A stretch of DNA of 11,785 nucleotides from Candidatus Saccharimonadia bacterium (GTDB taxonomy: Bacteria; Patescibacteriota; Saccharimonadia; Saccharimonadales; Saccharimonadaceae): NCBI GenBank assembly GCA_023257055.1, contig JALRDG010000112.1, positions 1 through 11,785 of the forward strand, written 5' to 3'. The position numbers and the translations under genes are program-made. The notes below the pieces were generated by a model that saw only the letters and a list, made by a program, of their open reading frames with translations, did no database searches and was not told the DNA's origin. Shown here one piece after another: positions 1 through 6,526 of the stretch (position 1 is the first letter of the stretch; every line of letters begins with the position of its first letter).

Positions 1-38
1 ATCAGTAGGGCTAAAAGAATGATAATTAAATAATCCAT
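1..38 (-). CDS. N-terminus of a membrane protein, cut by the window edge
   Basis: An ATG at 38-36 on the minus strand opens a frame that stays open to the window edge. Its 12 codons read MDYLIIILLALL, a strongly hydrophobic run typical of an N-terminal membrane helix or anchor. It begins 22 nt after the radA stop codon on the same strand, so it is probably the next gene of the clpC-radA transcription unit. The upstream sequence has only a weak GAAG as ribosome binding site, 4 nt from the ATG. Proteins such as RmuC start with this kind of single helix, but 12 residues cannot identify a family, so no name is given. Confidence 0.45.
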   Translation of the reverse strand, partial: MDYLIIILLALL

Positions 39-60
39 ATACTTCAAAGAGAGCGTTGTA

Positions 61-1410
61 TCACTGCAGAAAATCTACCAGTGCTTGACGTACTTCCCTT
101 ACTCCTTTAATAAATGCTTGTTTATTATTAGTACTCGGGGCAATTGCATAGTTGAACCCAAGTTTTTTTGCTTCGGCAACTCGCCGGTCGGCGCCTATAG
201 CCGAGCGAACCTCTCCGCCCAAACCAACTTCGCCGAATACTACCACGCCGTCATCTAGCCGCTTGCCAGCAGCCGCACTAGCAATTGCCATACAAACAGC
301 AAGGTCTGCCGCCGGGTCACTCAGTTTCAACCCGCCGACAACATTGATATAAATGTCTTTGTCAGATAAATTCAGTTTCGTGCGTCGTTCTAGCACGGCA
401 ATGAGAAGATTGAGACGATTCAGATCAAAACCACTGGCAGTACGCTTAGGATACCCGAAATTCGTCTTGCTGACAAGTGCCTGAATCTCTACGAGCAGTG
501 GCCTTGTACCTTCAAGCGTTGCCATGACAATCGATCCATCGGCATTTTGTCGCTCGGAAAGCAGGGCGGCAGAAGGATTTTCTACCACTCGCAGTCCCGA
601 TTCGTCCATTTCGAAAATGGCCGCCTCACTGGTCGATCCATAGCGGTTTTTAACAGCACGGACAACTTTGAATCCACCGTATCGATCACCTTCGAATTGC
701 AATACAACATCAACAAGGTGTTCGAGTACTTTTGGACCGGCAATACTTCCCTCTTTTGTGACATGACCAACCAAGAGCACGGCCGCACCAGACTCCTTTG
801 CGGCTCGAATGATCACATTACTACTATTGGTGATCTGGCTGACCGTTCCAGGTGCAGAAGTGATCTCTTCCAAGCTAAGCGTCTGGATAGAATCGATAAT
901 GACAAGTTTATACGCGCCGCTGCGTATAGTTGCGGCGATATCATCAGCGCTCGTGCTAGCCACAAAGTGTAGGTCTTCACCGCTTTCTGCACCAAGGCGT
1001 TGAGCTCGTAATTTCACCTGGCTCGCCGACTCTTCGCCGCTCGCATATAAGACCGGCATACTCTTCGCAATATGAGCCGTCACCTGCAAAAGTAGCGTAC
1101 TCTTACCAATACCCGGCTGGCCAGCAATCAACACCACGCCACCCGGTAGGATACCCCCGCCGAGCACTGTATCAAGATCGGCAATTCCCGTTCCGAGCCG
1201 GTGCGTTTTCTCATCGGCAGCAATACTATTCATTGTCTGCGGGGTCAATATCCTTCCAGATGTCGCACTTTTCGCGACCGCCGACTTGCCACCGGCTACC
1301 ACCTGCTCAACAAGCGTGTTCCATTGTCCGCAGTTTTCACAACGGCCTGACCATTTCTGATAAGTCGCGCCACAATTTTGGCAGACAAACTGCGATTTAC
1401 TTCGTACCAT
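61..1410 (-). CDS. radA: DNA repair and recombination ATPase RadA (Sms)
   Basis: RadA is a RecA-fold ATPase/helicase that processes branched recombination intermediates and helps finish strand exchange and fork repair in the cytoplasm. The 449-residue length matches the family (about 450-460). In order: an N-terminal C4 zinc finger (C10, C13, C24, C27); a RecA-type ATPase core with Walker A GQPGIGKST at 97-105 and Walker B IIDS at 171-174; the RadA-specific KNRYG motif at 254-258; and a C-terminal Lon-protease-like domain (about 290-449). That last domain has SDPAADLA at 364-371, where true Lon proteases have the catalytic Ser region, so it is a structural and not a proteolytic domain. The ATG start lies 14 nt after the stop of the upstream HExxH gene, consistent with co-transcription from clpC. 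clpC-radA linkage is also known from Firmicutes. The ribosome binding site is poor, and a TATACT box lies 6 nt before the ATG (see the promoter entry). Confidence 0.97.
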   Translation of the reverse strand: MVRSKSQFVCQNCGATYQKWSGRCENCGQWNTLVEQVVAGGKSAVAKSATSGRILTPQTMNSIAADEKTHRLGTGIADLDTVLGGGILPGGVVLIAGQPGIGKSTLLLQVTAHIAKSMPVLYASGEESASQVKLRAQRLGAESGEDLHFVASTSADDIAATIRSGAYKLVIIDSIQTLSLEEITSAPGTVSQITNSSNVIIRAAKESGAAVLLVGHVTKEGSIAGPKVLEHLVDVVLQFEGDRYGGFKVVRAVKNRYGSTSEAAIFEMDESGLRVVENPSAALLSERQNADGSIVMATLEGTRPLLVEIQALVSKTNFGYPKRTASGFDLNRLNLLIAVLERRTKLNLSDKDIYINVVGGLKLSDPAADLAVCMAIASAAAGKRLDDGVVVFGEVGLGGEVRSAIGADRRVAEAKKLGFNYAIAPSTNNKQAFIKGVREVRQALVDFLQ

Positions 1411-1416
1411 ATCACT

Positions 1417-1422
1417 AGTATA
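1417..1422 (-). promoter_or_regulatory. Possible internal -10 box for a leaderless radA transcript
   Basis: TATACT on the minus strand lies exactly 6 nt before the radA ATG, with no convincing Shine-Dalgarno between them. The spacing is the same as at the divergent 8816-8823 promoters. No recognisable -35 lies 17 nt upstream (GCGCCT), so this could be chance, and radA may simply be read from the clpC promoter. Confidence 0.25.
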
Positions 1423-1424
1423 CG

Positions 1425-2420
1425 CTAAATAGCGGGCGCAGGCGCGAGACTGCTATCGATACTGTTCTGCAAATCTTCAGCTTCACTTGTAAGCGCCTTA
1501 TATTCCTGTAATTTACCTTCATATGCAGCGAGATTGTACTCGATTTGCTGGCGTTCAGCATTAAGCTGTTCCGATCGATTTACCAGTTGTGCGCGCTCAG
1601 CATCGAATGCCGCCTGTGTTCGGTAGAAACCACTCTCAGCCCGCTGATTGAATGTTTGGATATCCGCGTTCAGTGCCGCTGATCGCTGGTTATATTCTTC
1701 GGTGCTACGATTAATACTCTCTGCCAGGTCATTCAACTCTGTCGCCAACTGTTCGATTTTGCGAGCCGACTCCTGAAACGCACTGCTATACGATGCATGC
1801 AGGCCAACCACGGCAGCCCGGTCGCTAAAGTACTTACGATAATGCGTTTCTAGCTCAGGGGAGATGTTTGCCATTTCCGTACCAATTATTGAATGTAGCT
1901 CATTAAAATGCTGCCCCGGCTCCGTACGATCATAATATGCCATACGTTCCTTGAGTTCATCGCTCGCCTGTTTGTCATACTCCGCCTGTAGTAATGGCTC
2001 TAAGTAAGAAATTCGCTCCTTGCTTAAACGATCATACGCTGCATGCAGCATTTCATGTGCGGCTGTTACTTCTTCAATGCCACTTAACCGCTCCTCCGTT
2101 ACGTCGAAGATATAGATCGTCTTGCCGTCATAACATCCCAGAATCGCGCTCTTTTCTTCACGCCGGTTGCAATATGAGTTGAAGATTTGCGTACCTTCCA
2201 ATACGGGCTGACTGGCATAAAAATAAAATCTACCATCTCCAACCATCGTTGCACGATCGGCAATCGCAGCAATTTCGGGCGTCGGTTCGTAACGCATCAC
2301 CGTAATATGGTCTTCTAAGCGAGGCCAAAGGAATATTCCTATCAATACAAGAACCAGAGCGATCAGTACAGATATATTGCCGATCGCCCCGATTTGATTA
2401 CGCTTCTGTGGTTTTTTCAA
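1425..2420 (-). CDS. Membrane-anchored HExxH putative metallopeptidase with C-terminal coiled coil
   Basis: The 331-residue protein has one N-terminal transmembrane segment (about 13-33, flanked by K/R on the N side), so the rest probably lies outside the membrane. A conserved-looking block follows: C84 and C96 (a possible disulfide), then TAAHEMLHAAYDRL with an HExxH zinc site at 122-126. About 45 residues later comes NELHSIIGTE (173-182), where E174 or E182 could supply the third zinc ligand. Residues about 215-315 are rich in E, Q, A, L, R and N with heptad spacing, a probable coiled coil. The motif is not the metzincin HExxHxxGxxH, and I do not recognise a named peptidase family, so activity is unproven. 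The start is TTG, supported by GAGG 6 nt upstream. It overlaps the end of clpC by 23 bp, so the two are very likely translated from one mRNA, suggesting an envelope protein-quality role alongside ClpC. Confidence 0.8.
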   Translation of the reverse strand: MKKPQKRNQIGAIGNISVLIALVLVLIGIFLWPRLEDHITVMRYEPTPEIAAIADRATMVGDGRFYFYASQPVLEGTQIFNSYCNRREEKSAILGCYDGKTIYIFDVTEERLSGIEEVTAAHEMLHAAYDRLSKERISYLEPLLQAEYDKQASDELKERMAYYDRTEPGQHFNELHSIIGTEMANISPELETHYRKYFSDRAAVVGLHASYSSAFQESARKIEQLATELNDLAESINRSTEEYNQRSAALNADIQTFNQRAESGFYRTQAAFDAERAQLVNRSEQLNAERQQIEYNLAAYEGKLQEYKALTSEAEDLQNSIDSSLAPAPAI

Positions 2421-4869
2421 GGTATACCTCGCCCTTCTTCGATTTAGCTGTTAAGACTGTTCCTTTTTCGTACTCGCCAGCCAAAATACCATCAGCAACG
2501 AGGTGCTCTAATTCATCCTGAATAACACGACGAAGCGGTCGTGCGCCGTACGTTTCACTATACCCCTTATCGATCAGAAGCCGCTTTACGCTTGGCGTAA
2601 TTACCAAATGAATCCCCTGCCGAATAAGTCGATTAGCCAAATCACTCGTAAGCGTATCGAAGATTTTTGCGACCTCTTTTCGTGTTAACGCACGGAAGGT
2701 AATGAGCGCGTCGAAGCGATTTATCAACTCTGGTCGCATCATTTTCGAGAGGGCATCACGTGCAGCTTCAGCATTTTCGGCATGTATGGCGTCAAGGTGC
2801 TTTTCGTCTTTCCTGCTCGTCGCATGGAAACCTAAGCTTGATTCTTTAAGCATCCGTTCAGCCCCGACATTGCTGGTAAGAATGATGATCGTATTTGTAA
2901 AATCAACCGCACGACCCTTGGCGTCGGTCAGCGCGCCATCCTCTAGAAGCTGTAGCAAAAGATTAAATACGTCGCGGTGCGCTTTTTCTATTTCATCAAA
3001 TAACACGACACTATACGGCTGCCGACGAATTTTGTCAGTTAATTTACCGCCATCCTCATATCCTACATATCCGGCTGGGGCGCCTACTAAGCGACTAGCG
3101 GTGTGTTTTTCGCCAAATTCGCTCATATCGATCTTTATCAGTGCATCATCGCTACCAAACACCTCGCGGGCAAGGACGCGTGCAAGCTCCGTCTTACCGA
3201 CACCAGTCGGTCCCATAAACACAAACGAACCAATTGGCCGCTTATCGCTCGCGACGCCGCTCCGACTTCGGCGAATCGCTTTCGCTACTTGCGTTACGGC
3301 TTCATGTTGCCCAATGACAAATTTTCCAAGATGTTTTTCGAGGTTTCGGAGTAACTTCGCCTCGCTCTTCTGCAAACGCTCGGCTGGAATATTGGTCATA
3401 ACAGAAACAGCACGAGCAAGCATGTCGGTCGTAAGATTAACTGGCGTTTTTGATTCTTGTGCTTCGCGCATCGACTCGATCTCGCGTGTCAGCTTACTCA
3501 GGCGCGTCTTGTACAGTGCGGCTCGTTCGTACTCCTCGGCCGATACTGCATCTTCCATCTTTTCGTTCAGGTTTTTTGCCTGTCGTAGGTAATCGCGCAT
3601 CTTGCTTGGTTCGCTGCCAATTTTTACACGAACCAACGCAGCAGCCTCGTCAATCACATCGATTGCCTTGTCCGGCATTTGTCGATCACCGATATATCGA
3701 TCGGCCATATATACTGCATCTTCAAGCACTTCGTCGCTCATTGATACGCCATGATGGCTCTCATAGTGCTTGCGAAGCCCCTTCAAGATAGTAATCGTGT
3801 CTTTTAAGCTTGGCTCTTTTACAACAATCGACTGGAATCGTCGTTCCAGTGCACTGTCTTTTTCAACATGCTTACGATATTCATCGAATGTCGTCGCGCC
3901 AATGAGATGTAGCTCGCCGCGAGCCAGCGCCGGTTTGAGCATATTTGCCGCGTCCATGCCACCTTCGGCCGCGCCCGCCCCTACTAACAGATGGAGTTCA
4001 TCAATGAAAAGAATAACGTTATTTTGCTCACGCAGCTCTTCTATAACCTTCTTTAGGCGTTCTTCGAACTCACCCCGATACTTTGTACCAGCAACCATAG
4101 CCGCGAGATCAAGCTGAATAATACGTTTATCAAGTAAGTGGTGCGGCACGTCCTCTTTAGCAATCCGCTCCGCTAAACCTTCAACAATTGCCGTCTTACC
4201 GACACCAGGCTCACCTAAGAGTACCGGGTTGTTTTTCGTACGACGGCTCAATATCGTAATCATGCGCTCCTGCTCTTTATCACGACCGATGACCGGATCG
4301 AGCTTACCTGACTTCGCACGTGACGTCAGATCAGTGCCGTATGTATCCAGCGCGCCGCCGCGCTTTTTGCGGGTCGACTTCTCACCTTGCATAGATTGAT
4401 CACGAAAATGCGACTGCTGACGATCGAAAAACTCCTCGAGCTCACCCTTCAATTCGTCAAGATTAACGCTCATATCGCGCAGTAGCACAGTCGCACGAGC
4501 ATTACGCTGGCTTAAAATACTGTATAAAATATGCTCGGTACCAAGGTGCTCTTGATGAAATTCCTTGGCAATCTCCCAGCTCATACGTAGTGTCAATTTA
4601 GCTGTTTCAGATAGACCTTTAGAGCCTGTACTCACAACAAGTGTCCGTGGGGTCAAATTAAGAGCAAGCTCCGCCCGGTCAAGCGTAACGCCGCTGTCAG
4701 CAAGGAGCTTCGCCCCTACCGACGAACCCTGCGCTAGCACACCCAGAAGAATATGCTCGGTGCCAATATACGCACTGCCATAGCCGCGAGCTATCGCGTC
4801 GGCATGCTGTAGACTGGTACGGGCATTGTCCGTAAGATGCGGAATAAACTCCGAAAAATCATCTTGCAT
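2398..4869 (-). CDS. clpC: ATP-dependent Clp protease ATP-binding subunit ClpC
   Basis: ClpC is a hexameric Hsp100 AAA+ unfoldase that threads damaged or tagged proteins into ClpP for degradation. The 823 residues match the family (about 810-850). In order: a double Clp N-domain with the paired repeats IGTEHILLGVL (35-45) and LGTEHILYSIL (109-119); AAA+ domain 1 with Walker A GEPGVGKT (219-226) and Walker B ILFIDE (286-291); a UVR-type coiled middle segment (about 428-465) that distinguishes ClpC from ClpA and ClpB; AAA+ domain 2 with Walker A GPTGVGKT (553-560) and Walker B VVLFDE (621-626); and LGF at 679-681, at the position of the [LIV]-G-[FL] loop that docks ClpP. The ATG is preceded by an in-frame stop a few codons upstream, and AGGAGGCGAG at 4881-4890 serves as ribosome binding site. 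A CIRCE operator upstream indicates HrcA control. No McsA, McsB or CtsR gene is visible nearby. Confidence 0.98.
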   Translation of the reverse strand: MQDDFSEFIPHLTDNARTSLQHADAIARGYGSAYIGTEHILLGVLAQGSSVGAKLLADSGVTLDRAELALNLTPRTLVVSTGSKGLSETAKLTLRMSWEIAKEFHQEHLGTEHILYSILSQRNARATVLLRDMSVNLDELKGELEEFFDRQQSHFRDQSMQGEKSTRKKRGGALDTYGTDLTSRAKSGKLDPVIGRDKEQERMITILSRRTKNNPVLLGEPGVGKTAIVEGLAERIAKEDVPHHLLDKRIIQLDLAAMVAGTKYRGEFEERLKKVIEELREQNNVILFIDELHLLVGAGAAEGGMDAANMLKPALARGELHLIGATTFDEYRKHVEKDSALERRFQSIVVKEPSLKDTITILKGLRKHYESHHGVSMSDEVLEDAVYMADRYIGDRQMPDKAIDVIDEAAALVRVKIGSEPSKMRDYLRQAKNLNEKMEDAVSAEEYERAALYKTRLSKLTREIESMREAQESKTPVNLTTDMLARAVSVMTNIPAERLQKSEAKLLRNLEKHLGKFVIGQHEAVTQVAKAIRRSRSGVASDKRPIGSFVFMGPTGVGKTELARVLAREVFGSDDALIKIDMSEFGEKHTASRLVGAPAGYVGYEDGGKLTDKIRRQPYSVVLFDEIEKAHRDVFNLLLQLLEDGALTDAKGRAVDFTNTIIILTSNVGAERMLKESSLGFHATSRKDEKHLDAIHAENAEAARDALSKMMRPELINRFDALITFRALTRKEVAKIFDTLTSDLANRLIRQGIHLVITPSVKRLLIDKGYSETYGARPLRRVIQDELEHLVADGILAGEYEKGTVLTAKSKKGEVYLEKTTEA
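2427..2430 (-). promoter_or_regulatory. Shine-Dalgarno that fixes the TTG start of the HExxH gene
   Basis: GAGG on the minus strand lies 6 nt before TTG at 2420-2418, inside the last codons of clpC. It supports a TTG initiation and translational coupling to clpC. Confidence 0.6.
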
Positions 4870-4880
4870 ATACTTATTAT

Positions 4881-4890
4881 CTCGCCTCCT
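4881..4890 (-). promoter_or_regulatory. Ribosome binding site of clpC
   Basis: AGGAGGCGAG on the minus strand contains two possible anti-SD matches (AGGAGG and GGCGAG). The closer one ends 11 nt before the clpC ATG, a slightly long spacing. No alternative start exists, because a TAA stop lies in frame between this site and the ATG. Confidence 0.7.
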
Positions 4891-4936
4891 ATTGTTATGC
4901 GCAACCAGAAAAATAAAGAAAAAGCGCTCTATACTT

Positions 4937-4945
4937 AGTATATCA
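4937..4945 (-). promoter_or_regulatory. Extended -10 promoter element for clpC
   Basis: TGATATACT on the minus strand is an extended -10 (TGn followed by TATACT). The expected -35 window falls inside the CIRCE operator and has no good match (TATGCG at 17 nt), as is common for extended -10 promoters. The predicted start near 4930 gives a leader of about 60 nt. The TATACT is also half of a 13-bp palindrome with centre A. Confidence 0.6.
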
Positions 4946-4951
4946 AATAAA

Positions 4952-4978
4952 TTAGCACTCGCATAGATTGAGTGCTAA
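4952..4978. promoter_or_regulatory. Perfect CIRCE operator (HrcA binding site) upstream of clpC
   Basis: The inverted repeat TTAGCACTC-N9-GAGTGCTAA matches the CIRCE consensus at all 18 arm positions with the canonical 9-nt spacer. CIRCE is bound by the heat-shock repressor HrcA, usually before groESL and dnaK operons. Here it lies immediately upstream of and across the expected -35 region of the clpC promoter, and 22 bp after the nusA stop codon. Repression in the absence of stress and relief on heat shock are expected. The hrcA gene itself is not in the window. Confidence 0.95.
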
Positions 4979-4999
4979 TTTTGTTAATGGAACCGTAAA

Positions 5000-6124
5000 C
5001 TATTCTTCAGTCGACTCTTCGACGGCGTTCATCAAGCTGTCTTCGATATTCTTCTTCGGTGCAGCCACTGCCTCTGGCTTTGGCGTCGCAGCTTCGATGT
5101 CAAGCTCGTAGCCTGTGAGACGGCTCGCTAAGCGAACGTTTTGGCCGGCACGACCGATTGCAATAGACTGCTGATCTTCAGCCACCATTACCGTGGCGCG
5201 CTTCGCATCCTTATCAAGTTTAATTTCGATTACATCTGCAGGACTCATTGCATTACGAATAAACTGCGCGTCATCTTCGTCGAAGGTAATGATGTCGATT
5301 TTCTCCTGGTCGCCAATTTCGTTCATGACGGCCTGAACACGCGTACCATGACCACCGACAAACGTACCGACTGGATCAACGCCAGGGACAGCTGACGCAA
5401 CGGCCAATTTAGTACGACGACCGGCTTCTCGGGCGATCGCCTTAATTTCGACGGCGCCGGTTTCCATTTCAGGCACTTCTTGACGGAAGAGGTATTCAAC
5501 GAAAGCTTCGTTGCCACGGCTCAAAATAAGCTGCGGACCACGATTGTCGCGCTCGATATCTTTAATGAAGACTTTAACGCGGCTACCAACAGAGAAGTAT
5601 TCACCCTGAATCTGCTCGCTTTGTGGCAAGATTCCGGTTGCTTTGCCAAGTTCTACACGTACGACACGTGGCTCAACTCGCTGCACGACACCATTTACAA
5701 CCGTACCGATTTTATCTTCGAACTCTTCAAGTACGACTTCGCGCTCCGCCTCACGTAGGCGTTGCAGCACGACTTGCTTCGCTGTCTGTGCGGCAACACG
5801 ACCAAAGGTCGTTACTTCGTATTCGTCTTCGATAATGTCACCAAGTTGCGCTTCGGGCTTAATCTTCTGCGCGTCTTCAAGACTGATCTCGACCGCATCT
5901 GACCCTACTTCTTCAACGACTTCTCGAGCCACGAACACCTTAGCTGTTCCATCGTTCACGTTCAATTGTGATCGCACTTCTTGGTCGCGCTCACCGTTAT
6001 CACGACGCCATGCCGCGGCAATGGCCTGTTCGATGACGCTCATGACGGTTTCTTCTGGGAGGTTCTTCTCGTCGGCGATCGTGCGCACGGCAAGCGTTAG
6101 CTGCTTGACATTGATATCTTCCAT
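5000..6124 (-). CDS. nusA: Transcription termination/antitermination factor NusA
   Basis: NusA binds RNA polymerase and nascent RNA, and modulates pausing, intrinsic termination and antitermination. The 374 residues match the short form without the C-terminal acidic repeats (B. subtilis type). In order: the N-terminal RNAP-binding domain (about 1-125); an S1 domain (about 138-204); KH1 with the GxxG loop GGHG (257-260) followed by TRVQAVMNEI; and KH2 with GRAG (323-326) in IAIGRAGQNVRLASRL. The tail from about 346 is an Ala/Pro/Glu-rich, probably unstructured segment. The ATG has AAGGAAG at 6131-6137, 6 nt upstream. Unlike the common rimP-nusA-infB arrangement, a terminator and an own promoter lie upstream, and the CIRCE-controlled clpC lies downstream. 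No intrinsic terminator with a U-tract follows the stop, so some read-through into clpC is possible. Confidence 0.97.
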   Translation of the reverse strand: MEDINVKQLTLAVRTIADEKNLPEETVMSVIEQAIAAAWRRDNGERDQEVRSQLNVNDGTAKVFVAREVVEEVGSDAVEISLEDAQKIKPEAQLGDIIEDEYEVTTFGRVAAQTAKQVVLQRLREAEREVVLEEFEDKIGTVVNGVVQRVEPRVVRVELGKATGILPQSEQIQGEYFSVGSRVKVFIKDIERDNRGPQLILSRGNEAFVEYLFRQEVPEMETGAVEIKAIAREAGRRTKLAVASAVPGVDPVGTFVGGHGTRVQAVMNEIGDQEKIDIITFDEDDAQFIRNAMSPADVIEIKLDKDAKRATVMVAEDQQSIAIGRAGQNVRLASRLTGYELDIEAATPKPEAVAAPKKNIEDSLMNAVEESTEE

Positions 6125-6145
6125 AAATTTCTTCCTTTCTTATGC

Positions 6146-6168
6146 AAAAATCCGACCTGCCGGCCGGA
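6146..6168 (-). promoter_or_regulatory. Terminator-like hairpin in the nusA leader (possible attenuator)
   Basis: On the minus strand, CCGGCC and GGTCGG flank a GGCA loop and pair with one G-U wobble. A flanking U-A pair extends the stem to 7 bp. Five U residues follow at once (6150-6146). It sits between the predicted nusA start of transcription (about 6175) and the nusA ribosome binding site, so it could cause early termination or pausing that NusA itself would influence. Its function is an inference from structure and position. Confidence 0.4.
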
Positions 6169-6181
6169 ATGTACTGCAGCT

Positions 6182-6210
6182 ATTGTAGCAAGCAGTCATA
6201 AAAAATGCAA
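6182..6210 (-). promoter_or_regulatory. nusA promoter
   Basis: On the minus strand, TTGCAT (6210-6205) and TACAAT (6187-6182) are separated by exactly 17 nt. The -10 matches the consensus at 5 of 6 positions and the -35 only at TTG. The start would be near 6175, about 50 nt before the nusA ATG. The -35 lies 2 nt downstream of the U-tract of the preceding terminator. Confidence 0.6.
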
Positions 6211-6212
6211 AT

Positions 6213-6271
6213 AAAAATCGCCCTGTCCGGACGACGTGACCGTTGTGGTCACATCGTCCGGACAAAGGCGA
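6213..6271 (-). terminator. Strong intrinsic terminator after the two-gene unit
   Basis: In the minus-strand transcript, an 18-bp stem (6264-6247 with 6241-6224, one U-G wobble) closes a 5-nt loop. After a tiny internal loop (UU opposite G), five more pairs (UCGCC with GGCGA) follow, and then UUUUU at 6217-6213. There is no U-tract in the opposite direction, so it acts for the minus strand. It begins 23 nt after the stop of the small gene at 6295. Confidence 0.93.
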
Positions 6272-6294
6272 AAGCAAGGTACGAGCCTGGCGTG

Positions 6295-6513
6295 CTAGAG
6301 CAGTGTCGGCGTGCGTCGCGGCACAGTGACGGTCGCCCCACTACCCCGTCGTCGAGGCTGTTCCTCGATCGGCGGCAGCCCACGCTCCTTCATGACACGC
6401 TTCAGCGCTTCGCGCATCGGCTCATGGTTCTCGTAGATCGCTTCGGGCGTCAGGCCGTCGTCGAGCAGTCCGCTCACGGCACGGTCATACGCGCGATCTT
6501 CGTTAGCAGCCAT
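6295..6513 (-). CDS. Small hypothetical protein (72 aa), partner of the 504-aa gene
   Basis: I do not recognise this protein. It is 72 residues, charged and probably soluble, with no signal peptide or membrane segment. The first 50 residues (rich in D, E, R, L and A, for example REALKRVMKERGL) look helical. The tail from about 51 is basic and probably disordered (RRRGSGATVTVPRRTPTLL). It is likely a real gene: the ATG is preceded by AGGAG at 6 nt spacing, it starts 13 nt after the stop of the 504-residue gene on the same strand, and a strong terminator follows its own stop. Tight coupling suggests it works with or regulates the larger protein, but nothing in the sequence shows how. Confidence 0.75.
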   Translation of the reverse strand: MAANEDRAYDRAVSGLLDDGLTPEAIYENHEPMREALKRVMKERGLPPIEEQPRRRGSGATVTVPRRTPTLL

Positions 6514-6526
6514 GTGGTGCTCCTAT

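Noticed and set aside
61..63. UGA as a sense codon (recoded CPR lineage)
   Set aside because: radA and the nuclease gene both end at TGA exactly where their families end, so UGA is a stop here.
547..972. 141-codon plus-strand frame inside radA
   Set aside because: Antisense to well-conserved radA motifs, no recognisable protein features.
2702..3592. Long 296-codon open frame on the plus strand inside clpC
   Set aside because: It lies wholly antisense to clpC, and its product is a low-complexity Ser/Arg/Ala-rich string without domains, as expected for a shadow of a conserved gene.
4952..4978. Reading the CIRCE inverted repeat as the nusA terminator
   Set aside because: The arms match the operator consensus exactly and the downstream run is TTTATTT, not a clean U-tract; a minor termination effect cannot be excluded.
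5643..6188. 181-codon plus-strand frame over the nusA start
   Set aside because: Antisense to nusA, Ser/Thr/Arg-rich product, no ribosome binding site; it also runs through the nusA promoter region.
6125..6294. Riboswitch or structured RNA in the gap upstream of nusA
   Set aside because: The gap is accounted for by the terminator, promoter and one short hairpin; no conserved riboswitch core was seen.
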